From the NCBI GenBank assembly GCA_024742305.1, contig JANSYQ010000022.1, positions 1 to 59,749 of the forward strand: a stretch of 59,749 nucleotides of DNA, read 5' to 3'. Both the position numbers and the translations under genes were made by a program. The DNA comes from a bacterium (GTDB lineage: Bacteria; Bacteroidota; Bacteroidia; Flavobacteriales_D; Crocinitomicaceae). Of the stretch, positions 46,559-55,953 are shown one piece after another. The notes under the pieces are model-generated. The model searched no databases and was not told the DNA's origin. It worked only from the letters and a program-made list of their open reading frames with translations. The stretch's first letter is position 1. Each line of letters opens with the position of its first letter.

Positions 46559-48154
46559 CTAGACCTGTTCCAGTTTGAATTCAGAGGTTTTGTGGAAGGT
46601 GATGTCGGGATAGTCTTGCTCAGCCATCGTCAACAAGAATTGAGTCTCGGCGAGAAAAACCAAATTGTCCTCTTTATCCTTCGCGATGTAGCGTGTTTTT
46701 GCACGTTTGAATTCTTCCAATTGTTCTTCGTTGTCCGTGGTGATCCAACATGCTTTGAAGAAGTTCTTTGGTACAAATCGACACTTGGCACCGTATTCAT
46801 GCTCTAAGCGGTAATTGATCACTTCAAATTGAAGCTGTCCAACGGTTCCCACAATCTTTCGATTTCCCGGTTGCTGGATAAACAACTGAGCAACTCCCTC
46901 GTCCATCAACTGACGAATTCCTTTGTCCAATTGCTTCGATTTCATCGGGTCCTGATTCTCAAGCTCCATGAACATTTCGGGAGAGAAACTAGGAATTCCT
47001 TTGAACATGAAGTTTTCTCCTTCGTTCAAGGTATCACCAATCTTAAAATTGCCTGAATCGTAAAGTCCAATTACATCTCCAGGATATGCTTCGTCAATAA
47101 CGCTTTTGTCTTGCGCCATAAACGATGTTGGATTGGGGAATTTCATCTTCTTATCTAAACGAACGTGCTTGTAAAAAGTGTTTCGTTCAAACTTCCCAGA
47201 TACAATGCGCAAAAAGGCAATTCGGTCGCGGTGTTTCGGATCGAGGTTGGCGTGAATTTTAAAAACGAACCCTGAGAATTTGGAATCTGTTGGTTCAATT
47301 TTTCGGAGGTCGGTTTCTCTACCTCGTGGCGCCGGCGAAATTTCGCAGAAGGTATCCAATAGCTCTTGTACACCAAAGTTGTTCATTGCAGAACCAAAAA
47401 ATACAGGAGCCAGTTCTCCAGCCAAGTACTCGTCTTGGTTAAATGGATCGTATACACCTTCGATCATTTCTACTTCTTCGCGCAATTCTGCAGCAGGTTC
47501 TTCACCGACCAATTCATCCAGTTGAGGATCGCTCAAATCCTGAATAGGAACAATTTCATCCGAAATTCCCGTTTTGTTTCCTTGAAACAGGTTGAGATTT
47601 TCTCTGTACAAATTGTAAACACCCTTGAAACGATCTCCCATTCCAATGGGCCATGTAAGCGGGCGCACACGAATGTTCAATTTCGATTCTAGCTCATCTA
47701 GCAAATCGAAGGATTCCTTACCATCGCGGTCCAACTTGTTTATGAAAATGATTACCGGCGTATTTCGCATTCGGCACACCTCCATTAATCGCTCGGTTTG
47801 TGCCTCCACACCATTGGCAACGTCTACAACCAAAATTACGCTGTCCACCGCTGTGAGCGTACGAAACGTGTCTTCCGCAAAGTCCTTGTGACCCGGCGTA
47901 TCCAAAATGTTGATTTGTTTCCCTGAGTAATGAAAAGCCATCACGGAGGTAGCCACCGAGATTCCACGTTGCTTCTCAATTTCCATGAAATCCGAAGTTG
48001 CCGTTTTTTTGATTTTATTGTTCTTAACGGCTCCAGCGCTCTGAATCGCTCCACCGAAAAGCAATAACTTTTCTGTTAGGGTCGTTTTCCCGGCATCGGG
48101 GTGAGAGATAATACCAAAGGTGCGGCGTTTTTCAATTTCGGAAGCAATACTCAT
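46559..48154 (-). CDS. prfC: Peptide chain release factor 3
   Basis: This 531-residue translational GTPase removes class I release factors from the ribosome after termination. The G-domain motifs are complete: [15 protein letters not shown] (G1), [12 protein letters not shown] (G2), [12 protein letters not shown] (G3), [12 protein letters not shown] (G4). An EF-Tu-like domain 2 and a C-terminal domain with [14 protein letters not shown] follow. Length and order match RF3 rather than EF-G. The TACCTTTG promoter element is 21 bases upstream. Confidence 0.97.
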   Translation of the reverse strand: MSIASEIEKRRTFGIISHPDAGKTTLTEKLLLFGGAIQSAGAVKNNKIKKTATSDFMEIEKQRGISVATSVMAFHYSGKQINILDTPGHKDFAEDTFRTLTAVDSVILVVDVANGVEAQTERLMEVCRMRNTPVIIFINKLDRDGKESFDLLDELESKLNIRVRPLTWPIGMGDRFKGVYNLYRENLNLFQGNKTGISDEIVPIQDLSDPQLDELVGEEPAAELREEVEMIEGVYDPFNQDEYLAGELAPVFFGSAMNNFGVQELLDTFCEISPAPRGRETDLRKIEPTDSKFSGFVFKIHANLDPKHRDRIAFLRIVSGKFERNTFYKHVRLDKKMKFPNPTSFMAQDKSVIDEAYPGDVIGLYDSGNFKIGDTLNEGENFMFKGIPSFSPEMFMELENQDPMKSKQLDKGIRQLMDEGVAQLFIQQPGNRKIVGTVGQLQFEVINYRLEHEYGAKCRFVPKNFFKACWITTDNEEQLEEFKRAKTRYIAKDKEDNLVFLAETQFLLTMAEQDYPDITFHKTSEFKLEQV

Positions 48155-48174
48155 GAAAATGATTTAATGGGTCG

Positions 48175-48182
48175 CAAAGGTA
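48175..48182 (-). promoter_or_regulatory. -7 promoter element TACCTTTG
   Basis: This is an exact TAnnTTTG match on the minus strand, 21 bases upstream of prfC. Confidence 0.55.
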
Positions 48183-48337
48183 ATGATTTAAGACACCACA
48201 CAAAAGACTAAAAGACTCTTCACCCTAAAAGTGCAGAAAGAGGATAAAACTGTCTCGTATCTAGTGTCTCTGCGTCTAGTGTCTTTACTCCTTTCATCTG
48301 AATCCTTTTATTACATTCGCCTGTAAAATTCATTCCT

Positions 48338-49237
48338 ATGCAACACGACTTAACCATTCTTACGGATCAGCGGTATGTGAATCCAGCCACGATAGATGCC
48401 TACACGCAAAATGTTTTGGATGAAGACCGTTTACTTGCAGAAGCTTGTGAACGATTGGGAATGAATGTGCATCGAACGGCTTGGGACGACCCAAAAATGG
48501 ATTGGAGCTCTACCAAATTTGTCATTTTTCGAACCACATGGGATTATTTTGAGCGGTTTCCGGAATTTTCCCAATGGTTGGACAAGGTTCAACATCAAAC
48601 CCAACTGATTAATTCCAAAGCGTTAATCTATTGGAACTTGGATAAAAAGTATCTGCTTGAATTGGAAGGGAAGGGCGTTCGAATTCCCGGAACGATGTAC
48701 ATCGAGACAGGTACTTCGGATTCGTTGGTTTCTTTGGTACAGCAGTCGGGATGGAAGAAGTGTATTCTGAAACCAGCAGTTTCCGGTGCGGCAAGGCATA
48801 CGTACAAGTTTGATGCAACGGACGCAGAGCAGTACAATGCTATTTTTAGCGAGCTAATTGCTTCGGAAAGCATTATGCTTCAGGAATATCAGGAACAAAT
48901 TATGACGAAAGGGGAGGTGTCATACATGTTATTTGGAGGTAAGTATAGCCATTCCATTTTGAAGAAAGCAAAGCCCGGCGATTTCCGAGTACAAGATGAT
49001 TTTGGTGGCACGTTGCATGAGTATCGACCAAGTGAAGCAGAGATTCAGTTCGCAGAACATGCCTTATTGCAATGTCCTGAATTGCCCGTTTATGCTCGGG
49101 TAGACGTATTTTGGAACAACCAAGACGAATTGGTTTTGGGCGAGCTAGAACTAATCGAACCTGAGTTGTGGTTCAGGAAAAATAATTCTTCCGCCGATGC
49201 TTGTGCGAAGGCGGTTCAAGCATTTATAAAGAGTTGA
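48338..49237 (+). CDS. ATP-grasp family ligase-like protein
   Basis: This 299-residue cytoplasmic protein has a preATP-grasp region (about 1-100) and an ATP-grasp domain with CILKPAVSGAARHT (nucleotide-binding lysine and glycine-poor loop), IMLQEYQEQIMTKGEVSYM and the metal-binding YARVDVFWNNQDELVLGELELIEPELWF, which keeps the acidic pair expected for Mg. The substrate is unknown; the family joins a carboxylate to an amine or thiol. A TACATTCG element precedes the gene by about 18 bases. Confidence 0.85.
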   Translation: MQHDLTILTDQRYVNPATIDAYTQNVLDEDRLLAEACERLGMNVHRTAWDDPKMDWSSTKFVIFRTTWDYFERFPEFSQWLDKVQHQTQLINSKALIYWNLDKKYLLELEGKGVRIPGTMYIETGTSDSLVSLVQQSGWKKCILKPAVSGAARHTYKFDATDAEQYNAIFSELIASESIMLQEYQEQIMTKGEVSYMLFGGKYSHSILKKAKPGDFRVQDDFGGTLHEYRPSEAEIQFAEHALLQCPELPVYARVDVFWNNQDELVLGELELIEPELWFRKNNSSADACAKAVQAFIKS

Positions 49238-50335
49238 TTACTTGAAAACTTTGTCAATAAACTTCGAGTTCAGTAGACGTGCAACAGCCATGTAGTTCAA
49301 TCGGAACGAAATAGTATCTCCCACTTTGAAGCGTGGAGTTCCATCTTCATTTTTATTCGACCCAAGATCAACAACGGTCATGTCAGAGGTGATTCCAACA
49401 AATTGCACTTGAGAGTCTTGGACGCTTAAATCTTCCTGATTTACATCCAGCATACCAAAGTCAAGAATGGCCTTGTAGGTTTGTGCGTTGGTGTCCTCTT
49501 CATCCATAATTGCCGTGTGACCGATGTTAGCATCACTGATTACCCCTTCGGGTACCAACTTTTTCTCCTCTAATTCAATGATGTTTGCGCGAAATTCAAA
49601 GGTTTTGGTGTTTAAGTCACCGAACCGCTCGTTCTTCAAAGGGCTGATTCCAAAGAATGCCGCTTCTCCCACACGAAAATGATTGATGTACTCAGGTATC
49701 ATGCCACTGTCTAACATGGGGAGTGTAATGGAAGTTCCTCCGGAAATTAAAGGAAGGTCCATATTGAATTTGGCAGCGATAAGTTCTTTGTATAAATGAA
49801 GTTGCAACAACTTGTCGTAAGAAGGCTCAACGCCATACATACAACCAAGGTTTGATCCGATTCCAATCACGTTGATATTCTTCATACTGAACACGCGCTC
49901 ATAGAAAGAAATTAAGTCAGAACGATTGACACCTTCTCGCAATTCGCCCAATTCAATCATGATGATGATTTTATGAACGATTCCTTGTTTTTTTGCTGCC
50001 TCATTCAGCGCTTTTATGGTGGAAAAAGAGGAGTTGAGCGAGACAGTCGCATATTTGACTACATCATCTGCATATACAGCCGCCGGTGGCTTAATGTAGA
50101 TCGTGTGCATGTCGGGATTGACACTTCTGAGGTTTTTCAGGCTGGTTAGTCGTGAATCTCCTACCGTATCTATTTTGGAGATCGTTTCTTCATCCAAAAC
50201 GTGCTCTAAGAAAGCTTCGTCGCCTGAAAAAACCTTTGTGATCAGACTCCATTGAATGTTTCGCTCTTTAAAGTACGCTCCAAGTTTGTGAATGTTTTCT
50301 TTTATTTTGTCCGTATGAATAATTAATTGAGCCAT
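49238..50335 (-). CDS. Alanine/ornithine racemase-like PLP enzyme
   Basis: This 365-residue fold-type III enzyme resembles the YhfX/ornithine racemase (Orr) branch. The PLP lysine is in LITKVFSG (about K34). Other marks are IMIELGELREGV, IGIGSNLGCMYG, LPLISGGTSITLP, and HFRVGEAAFFG with the C-terminal beta domain. It is last in an operon that also encodes a true alanine racemase six bases upstream. Substrate is inferred only from the family: D/L-ornithine or another basic amino acid. Confidence 0.85.
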   Translation of the reverse strand: MAQLIIHTDKIKENIHKLGAYFKERNIQWSLITKVFSGDEAFLEHVLDEETISKIDTVGDSRLTSLKNLRSVNPDMHTIYIKPPAAVYADDVVKYATVSLNSSFSTIKALNEAAKKQGIVHKIIIMIELGELREGVNRSDLISFYERVFSMKNINVIGIGSNLGCMYGVEPSYDKLLQLHLYKELIAAKFNMDLPLISGGTSITLPMLDSGMIPEYINHFRVGEAAFFGISPLKNERFGDLNTKTFEFRANIIELEEKKLVPEGVISDANIGHTAIMDEEDTNAQTYKAILDFGMLDVNQEDLSVQDSQVQFVGITSDMTVVDLGSNKNEDGTPRFKVGDTISFRLNYMAVARLLNSKFIDKVFK

Positions 50336-50341
50336 AGAGTA

Positions 50342-51490
50342 TCATTTGATTGTTCTACTAATTCGTTCCGGTAGTCGTGTTAATAGCTGGTAATTCAAAA
50401 GGCTAGAGAAATCACTAAAGGATGCTACCGAAATTTCCTGATCTCCTTGATTTCCGATGAGTACTACCTCGTCTCCTTCTTCAATTTCGGGAATATTTGT
50501 CACGTCCATCATAAGCAAGTTCATATTCACGATGCCAATGACATCCACGCGTTTGCCTCGAACCAAAACTTTACCTCTGTTACTCAGCGCACGGCTGTAT
50601 CCATTCGAATAGCCTACCGGAACTGTAGCGATTCGCATGGGGGTTTCTGTCAAAAAACTCAATCCGTACCCTACGTATTCGTTGGCACCAACTTCCTTTA
50701 TGCTCATCACATAGCTGCTCCATTCAATCACGCGAACTAGCGGATCCTGAGTCGTTTTGTTTTTCGCTAACCAGCCCATCTTTGCTTCCTTACTGGGCCA
50801 AAATCCGTATTGTAAGATTCCAACGCGAGCCAAGTTACCGATAGTTTCTGGGTAATTGATCACCCCAGCTGAACAGGCAATGTGAGCACTTTTTGGTCGA
50901 ATGTGCTTTTCTTCAAAGAGTTTTTTGGCGGCTTCAAACTTTTCTAGTTGTTGCTGAATGCGCACATAGTTCGATATTTCTTCAGCTCCCGCTAAATGGG
51001 TACATATTCCTTCTACGATCAAATGGTCTCTATGAGCATGCAATATGTCGCATACTTCCAACCACTTCGTTTCATCATATCCTGTGCGGTTCATTCCTGT
51101 CTCAATCTCAACATGGACACGAAATGATTTTCCTAGTTTCTTTGCAACTTCAATACCCCGAAGCAATCTATTTTGGGTAAAAACGAAACATTCTATTCCT
51201 TTTTCGATGATCCAGTGCAAGTCTTCATCAAGCACTGCCCCCATGATCATTAATCGATCGAAGGGAACGCCGGTGGCAATAATTTCATTGGCCTCATCGG
51301 AGTTGAATACCGCAAAACTTCGTACACCAATCTCAGAAAGCAATGGCACAAAGCTGTGAATGCCATGTCCGTATGCATTTCCTTTCACCACAGATACAAA
51401 CTCTGCTTCCGGTCCAATTTCTGATCGGATGAAGCGCACGTTGTGTTCTAGTGCCGATTTATTCAAAGTGATTTGTGAAAATGAGCTCAT
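50342..51490 (-). CDS. alr: Alanine racemase
   Basis: This 382-residue enzyme converts L- and D-alanine for peptidoglycan. PLP lysine K36 lies in VVKGNAYGHG. Further motifs are VHVEIETGMNRTGY, EGICTHLAGAEE, and the second catalytic base Tyr (about 265-275) near VPVGYSNGYSRALSN, followed by VRGKRVDVIGIVNMNLLMMDVT. The start overlaps the M20 gene stop by four bases (ATGA). Length is normal for Alr. Confidence 0.95.
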   Translation of the reverse strand: MSSFSQITLNKSALEHNVRFIRSEIGPEAEFVSVVKGNAYGHGIHSFVPLLSEIGVRSFAVFNSDEANEIIATGVPFDRLMIMGAVLDEDLHWIIEKGIECFVFTQNRLLRGIEVAKKLGKSFRVHVEIETGMNRTGYDETKWLEVCDILHAHRDHLIVEGICTHLAGAEEISNYVRIQQQLEKFEAAKKLFEEKHIRPKSAHIACSAGVINYPETIGNLARVGILQYGFWPSKEAKMGWLAKNKTTQDPLVRVIEWSSYVMSIKEVGANEYVGYGLSFLTETPMRIATVPVGYSNGYSRALSNRGKVLVRGKRVDVIGIVNMNLLMMDVTNIPEIEEGDEVVLIGNQGDQEISVASFSDFSSLLNYQLLTRLPERISRTIK

Positions 51491-52623
51491 GCTTGTGTTT
51501 TCGATAGGATTTGAAGAAACATTTTGCTTCCAGACTCAATCAATGCCTCGGGAAAATCGTAGTCGGGATTATGCAACGCAGGACAATCTTCTCCGGCACC
51601 TAAGCCAAAAAGTGCTCCAGGGACATGTTCCGTGAAGGCTCCAAAATCTTCACCCCAAGGAAAAGGATGTTTTCTTTCAACTAGCTTAAGGTCTTCCGCT
51701 TGAGCGCTTTTTCGAATATACTCCGCAGCAACTTCTGCGTTTTGAACGCTTCGAAAAGCATATTTCCATTCAACGCTAGAACCGATGCCGAAAAGTTCGG
51801 TCAAAGTGTTTAGTTTTTCTGTGAGTTGAACTTTCACCCCTTCCATAGCGTCGTTACTAGCTGTTCGAAGGGTGAGACCCATCGTTGCGTGTCCAGCAGA
51901 AATGCCGTAGTCTCGGGTTCCCATATCGACAAAAATCGGTGTGATTAATTGAAAATCGACTTCTTCCGGGTTGGGTTGATTTTGTTCGTGTATCCACTGA
52001 AGTAACTCACTGATGAGCAGATCGGGATTTTTTCCTTTTTGTGGTTCAGCTGCATGTGATGTTTTGCCGCTTAAATGGACATCGACACTTATCACTGAAG
52101 GCGTAATCTCGTTGTTTTTAATGTGTACGGAATGTAAAGGTGTTCCCGGTAAATTGTGCAGGGCATAGGCAAAGTCTGCCTTTGGGACCTGCTGAAATCG
52201 TTCCGAGTTCAGTACTTCTTGCGCACCTTCGCCCGTTTCTTCCGCCGGCTGAAAAAGCAAGTAAACATCACCCGCAGGTGGATGCTCTTCTAAGGCAAAA
52301 GCCACTGCCATAAGAATAGTCATGTGACCATCGTGACCACATTTGTGCGAAATATTCTCGGTTTCTGATTTGTAATCAAATGAGTTCACTTCTTGAATCG
52401 GAAGTGCATCAAGTTCGCAGCGCAGCAGCACTGTTGGTTTTTCTTTCGCTCCTTTGAAATGAGCAATGAACCCTGTTTCTGTGAGCGGAATGAGCTGTGA
52501 TGACGGACATTTTTCCCGAAGAATATTTTGAAGAAATTCTTTGGTGTTGTGTTCTGCTCCCGATAGTTCTGGATGTTGATGAAGGTGTTTACGAATTTCC
52601 TTCAACTCTGAAATATTCCTCAT
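51487..52623 (-). CDS. M20 family amidohydrolase
   Basis: This 378-residue cytoplasmic metallopeptidase of the M20/amidohydrolase family starts HLHQHPELSG, with RCELDALPIQE and the zinc-ligand HKCGHDGHM. The catalytic base is the glutamate in QPAEETGEGA, and a lid domain follows. Members remove acyl groups from N-acyl amino acids or hydrolyse peptides. Set between a GNAT and two racemases it may process an N-acylated amino acid; this is inference. Overlaps both neighbours by four bases. Confidence 0.9.
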   Translation of the reverse strand: MRNISELKEIRKHLHQHPELSGAEHNTKEFLQNILREKCPSSQLIPLTETGFIAHFKGAKEKPTVLLRCELDALPIQEVNSFDYKSETENISHKCGHDGHMTILMAVAFALEEHPPAGDVYLLFQPAEETGEGAQEVLNSERFQQVPKADFAYALHNLPGTPLHSVHIKNNEITPSVISVDVHLSGKTSHAAEPQKGKNPDLLISELLQWIHEQNQPNPEEVDFQLITPIFVDMGTRDYGISAGHATMGLTLRTASNDAMEGVKVQLTEKLNTLTELFGIGSSVEWKYAFRSVQNAEVAAEYIRKSAQAEDLKLVERKHPFPWGEDFGAFTEHVPGALFGLGAGEDCPALHNPDYDFPEALIESGSKMFLQILSKTQA

Positions 52624-53072
52624 GAACGCTTTAGTCGCATTTCTAGGTATGGATTGGTAAATCCAAGTTTTTCGTAAAGAAAACGCGCTGGATTGTTCTT
52701 TTCTACGTGCAGAGCGATATCTCCTTCGGTGGAATTAATGGCTGTTCGCATTAGGTCCTTACCAAAACCGCGTCCTCGGAACTTTTGATTTACCGCAATG
52801 TAGACCAAAATGTTTTCTGGGATATAACCCGACATGCCTGTTTCGTTGAGTAATACAACGCCTGCGATTTCATCCTTGTGCAACTGAACAATGATTTGCC
52901 CACCACGTTCAAAAACGTAGTTCGCCGCCTTTTGGATATCTTTCAGCGCATCTCCGTATTCTTCGAGATGTTTGTGAAGAAAACGTTGCGCCTCGCCCGA
53001 CTTTACAAGCTCTGAAGGTCCGGATGATTTGTTACTGATGTCATATGCTATCGCTTCTTGAACTGGAACCAT
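52620..53072 (-). CDS. GNAT family N-acetyltransferase
   Basis: This 150-residue protein has the acetyl-CoA loop as NQKFRGRGFGKDLM (R/Q-x-x-G-x-G/A pattern), preceded by strands ILVYIAV and followed by the IALHVEKNNPARFLYEKLGF motif. It is the first gene of the four-gene operon running to 49238. The acceptor is unknown. The start at 53072 is plausible; the region upstream (53073-53280) has no clear -7 element. Confidence 0.9.
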   Translation of the reverse strand: MVPVQEAIAYDISNKSSGPSELVKSGEAQRFLHKHLEEYGDALKDIQKAANYVFERGGQIIVQLHKDEIAGVVLLNETGMSGYIPENILVYIAVNQKFRGRGFGKDLMRTAINSTEGDIALHVEKNNPARFLYEKLGFTNPYLEMRLKRS

Positions 53073-53280
53073 TCCTTTTATTTGATTGTTATACGAATTA
53101 TTAATTACTTCCTTATTTTAAAAGGTTTATAGAGTATTAGTATAGATTTATTTCGTACAGAAACAAAATTACAAAAAAATATGAATGTACGTCACGGAAA
53201 CAGCCTCTTCCTGCCCAAGAAATTATAAGAAGTTTGTCTTTTTGGGAAGAGATATACCGTTCTAAAGAAGGAGAATGGAG

Positions 53281-53778
53281 TCAGTCGTTCAGTGCTTCAG
53301 AGCTCGGCGGTATTTTTACTTCAGTGGTGAGCATAGGAGCCGCATCAAAGTCCTCAACCTCCATAAATTCGACCAACCGCGAAAGCGATTCTTGCAATGT
53401 TTGCAGCTCCGATTCATCCAATTTTTTCAGTTTAGCCTCCAGTTTCTCGTGTAGAATTCCCGGTACAGCATTGATGGCTTTCTCTCCGAGAGCAGTGAGG
53501 TAGATGTAAACGGATCTTCTATCGCCTTTATTCGGAAGTTTTGCCAAGTAGCCCTTCAGTTCTAACCGTGAAATGATTCCGGTTATCGTGCTTGGATTCA
53601 ATTTAAGGTGCAAACCGATGTCTTTTGCCGTGGACCGATAATCGTCTTGTGTACTCAAATAATTCAGGCAGAGGTACTGTGGAATACTAAGTCCGTGTTC
53701 CTTTTGAATGCGCTTGCTTTCGACATTGATAGAGCGCACCATTTTACGGATATTGATCAGGATCTCGGTATATTCCAT
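53281..53778 (-). CDS. MarR family transcriptional regulator
   Basis: This 165-residue winged-helix dimer is typical of MarR: an N-terminal helix (IRKMVRSINVES), PQYLCLNYLST, recognition-helix region LNPSTITGIISRLELKGYL and the wing PNKGDRRSVYIYLT. MarR proteins usually respond to small ligands and bind palindromes near their own and adjacent genes. It lies immediately upstream of the GNAT/M20/alr/racemase operon in the same orientation, separated by 208 bases, and could control it. The own promoter is near TATATTTA just upstream. Confidence 0.92.
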   Translation of the reverse strand: MEYTEILINIRKMVRSINVESKRIQKEHGLSIPQYLCLNYLSTQDDYRSTAKDIGLHLKLNPSTITGIISRLELKGYLAKLPNKGDRRSVYIYLTALGEKAINAVPGILHEKLEAKLKKLDESELQTLQESLSRLVEFMEVEDFDAAPMLTTEVKIPPSSEALND

Positions 53779-53814
53779 GCGCTAAATATACATAATACTC
53801 GTTTGGAACAATTC

Positions 53815-54297
53815 TTAATAATCGTCCGGGTTATGGGCCATGCGAAACCAGCTGACGTCATCAATTATAATTCGATCCAAGTAATCGTAATCATCTAGAG
53901 GTTCCGCTTCTTGAATTTTGAATTTGATCTTTCGTTTGTAGGACTGCGTTTGCATTTCGCCTCCAACTATCTCGTATTCTGAACCACATGATCCAGTAGC
54001 TTCTTGCAGGGTTCCTCCAGTGATGAGTGTCATCGAGTCGAATTTAATTTTGATCGTATTATTCTTGAATTTGTACGTTCCTGATTCGGTAATGACACTA
54101 TCGGCGCAGTCCATTTGATTGTGATTGTAATTCACGCGTCCGTCCTCGAAGAATTGATAGTTCGTGGACCACCCCGAAGCGATCATTGGGAGGTTTTCCT
54201 GCCAAATTCCCGTAAGTACAAATTTATCCTCTTGTGCAGATGCGTAAAGTGTAGAGGTAAGCATCACGAAGGCGAAAACTTTGAAAGGGTGCAGCAT
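53815..54297 (-). CDS. Exported protein of unknown function
   Basis: This 160-residue protein has a signal peptide ending YASAQ. The body reads as a lipocalin-like beta structure: FVLTGIWQENLPMIASGWST, the YQFFEDGRVNY strand, then VITESGTYKFKNNTIKIKF, with two cysteine positions. No family is confirmed. It is separated from MarR by 36 bases. Confidence 0.65.
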   Translation of the reverse strand: MLHPFKVFAFVMLTSTLYASAQEDKFVLTGIWQENLPMIASGWSTNYQFFEDGRVNYNHNQMDCADSVITESGTYKFKNNTIKIKFDSMTLITGGTLQEATGSCGSEYEIVGGEMQTQSYKRKIKFKIQEAEPLDDYDYLDRIIIDDVSWFRMAHNPDDY

Positions 54298-54348
54298 CGA
54301 AATCAGTTTTGGGTTGATGCAACAAGATACAAAATCAAAGCAAAATCG

Positions 54349-54570
54349 TCAATCAGGCAAGGATTCGCAAACGATATTGCTGTCTCTCGCTAAAGAGATA
54401 ATGGAAGCTTCCGAAAGAGAGTCTGTTTCAACTTTGAGAACTTTATCAATATCTTCTAGGTCGAGGTGCCAGCGTGATATCTCCGGGTGCTCACTCATTA
54501 CCTCAGAAAGTTGTGATATGCAGTCGTCGTTGGGAGCTACGGTTCGAAATATGTGAATGTGGCGTGGCAT
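54349..54570 (-). CDS. Small HMA-like fold protein without metal cysteines
   Basis: This 73-residue protein has the beta-alpha-beta rhythm of heavy-metal-associated domains: HIHIFRTVA, then SQLSEVMSEHPEIS, WHLDLEDIDKVLKVE and a second helix. The CxxC of copper chaperones is absent. Similar cysteine-free proteins are common and uncharacterised in Bacteroidota. It starts eight bases after the helix-turn-helix gene, so it is in one unit. Confidence 0.65.
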   Translation of the reverse strand: MPRHIHIFRTVAPNDDCISQLSEVMSEHPEISRWHLDLEDIDKVLKVETDSLSEASIISLARDSNIVCESLPD

Positions 54571-54578
54571 CAGGTATG

Positions 54579-54821
54579 CTATTTTTTGCGCTTCTTGAAT
54601 TGATCCTTCTCAGCATCGTAGGTGAATACTTTTTCTAAAGGGACATCGAAAACGTGCGCCATGCGGAAAGCGATCTCCAAAGTGGGGGAGTACTTGCCTT
54701 TTTCAATTGCGACAATGGTTTGTCGTGTCACTCCAACAGATTCTGCCAACTCTTGCTGAGTCATCTCATCCTTGAAGAATCGTAATGTACGTATATTGTT
54801 TGTGATGTGTTCCTTGCTCAT
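54579..54821 (-). CDS. XRE-type helix-turn-helix regulator
   Basis: This 80-residue DNA-binding protein has the helix-turn-helix in TQQELAESVGVTRQTIVAIEKGK, followed by YSPTLEIAFRMAHVF and LEKVFTY, the layout of YozG-type regulators. Two bases separate it from the upstream membrane gene, and such pairs of a membrane protein with a small XRE regulator are frequent in many phyla. It may repress its own unit. Confidence 0.92.
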   Translation of the reverse strand: MSKEHITNNIRTLRFFKDEMTQQELAESVGVTRQTIVAIEKGKYSPTLEIAFRMAHVFDVPLEKVFTYDAEKDQFKKRKK

Positions 54822-54823
54822 AA

Positions 54824-55270
54824 TTAAATTCCCTTTTTGTAGTAGTACAACTTGGAAAGGTCGGACACGATGCCCGAAATGAGCCCTGCGGAGAGAAGAA
54901 TGATGAACATATTCGCAATGGAGTACCCCATGGCAAGTGGAATCAAACTGCCGATGAACCCAAGCATGAATAAATGATGACTATTTCGGTCGGAACGCAT
55001 TTCGATTAATTTGTCGTAGTCATCTTCAAATTCAGGGTCTTCTTCCTTGTTGATTTGAGTCATCACCGCGTAAAAAATGATGTAGGAAATGATCTTCAGA
55101 ACAATCGTTACGCCCATCATAACAAGCATGAACTCGCCCCAAAACTCAGGTTCATTAATACGCGGAAGATTGATATCCCCATAAATTCCGAATGTGTACA
55201 AAACGTAGCCTCCCATGAAAAGTATGGTGGTGATGAGGTTGAAAACGGCTTTTTTCTCTTGTATCGACAT
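54824..55270 (-). CDS. Membrane protein paired with XRE regulator (DUF2178-like)
   Basis: This 148-residue protein has four predicted transmembrane helices: LITTILFMGGYVLYTF, GEFMLVMMGVTIVLKIISYI, HLFMLGFIGSLIPLAMG and ANMFIILLSAGLISGIVS, with an acidic loop in the middle (KEEDPEFEDDYD). The layout fits membrane partners of small XRE regulators. Start chosen at the ATG 55270. Function is not assigned. Confidence 0.82.
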   Translation of the reverse strand: MSIQEKKAVFNLITTILFMGGYVLYTFGIYGDINLPRINEPEFWGEFMLVMMGVTIVLKIISYIIFYAVMTQINKEEDPEFEDDYDKLIEMRSDRNSHHLFMLGFIGSLIPLAMGYSIANMFIILLSAGLISGIVSDLSKLYYYKKGI

Positions 55271-55400
55271 GTTTGTATGTTTAAATTGACTAATGGTAAA
55301 TTAAATATGACACAAAGTAAAGTAAAATAATCTTAATGTAAAAAATAGTATACATTTTTTTAATTATGAATTATGAATGGAGCTTAGAAGGAGCCGAACT

Positions 55401-55892
55401 TTATTGGTCTATTGTTTTTGGGGAGGACTTGCGGTTACTGATTTTCAAAAGTAGTAACGCAGTTAAAAGAATTGCGTAGGATACAAGGGTAGCTGCAATG
55501 AGAGCGGCATTTATGAACCACATATCTTGAAAGTACACATAAGAGAAGCTAGAAAGTGGCAGAGGAACGATGTCCGCTGACAAATAGATGATGGCTAAAA
55601 GCGCGATTGCCTGTATTACGTAAAAAACCAGCGTCGCTAAAAACATGCGAACCATTGAATAGTAGCGAATCAAAAGCAAGAAGAAAGTGAAAACGAGCAT
55701 CGGTAGTCCGAGAGAAAATCCAAAGGCGGCATGATCAAGTTCCCAGTTAATTAATATGAAATGAAAAGTTTCATGCACAGTGCTTTGTATCCAAAACCAA
55801 ATGCCAAGACCATTAATTATGATCAACCGGACCATAAGAAGGGCGCCTATAACTGGCAGCATTCGAAGACTTAATTTCAGCGTTCTATTCAT
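55401..55892 (-). CDS. Four-helix membrane protein of unknown function
   Basis: This 163-residue protein has about four membrane segments: MLPVIGALLMVRLIIINGL, FGFSLGLPMLVFTFFLLLI, LATLVFYVIQAIALLAIIY and ALIAATLVSYAILLTALLL. There is a His-rich stretch near residues 39-45 and 53-55 (HETFHF and LDHAAF). No family is recognised. A strong terminator for the upstream gene lies immediately before it. Confidence 0.7.
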   Translation of the reverse strand: MNRTLKLSLRMLPVIGALLMVRLIIINGLGIWFWIQSTVHETFHFILINWELDHAAFGFSLGLPMLVFTFFLLLIRYYSMVRMFLATLVFYVIQAIALLAIIYLSADIVPLPLSSFSYVYFQDMWFINAALIAATLVSYAILLTALLLLKISNRKSSPKTIDQ

Positions 55893-55934
55893 CTAAAAAA
55901 AACCGTCGCATCTTGATAGAGTACGACGGTTTTA
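55893..55934 (-). terminator. Rho-independent terminator
   Basis: On the minus strand AAACCGTCG pairs perfectly with CGACGGTTT around a 15-base loop, followed by a run of T. It ends the large choice-of-anchor B gene and lies one base upstream of the membrane gene start. Confidence 0.85.
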
Positions 55935-55953
55935 GCTTATTAATTGCTTTTAC

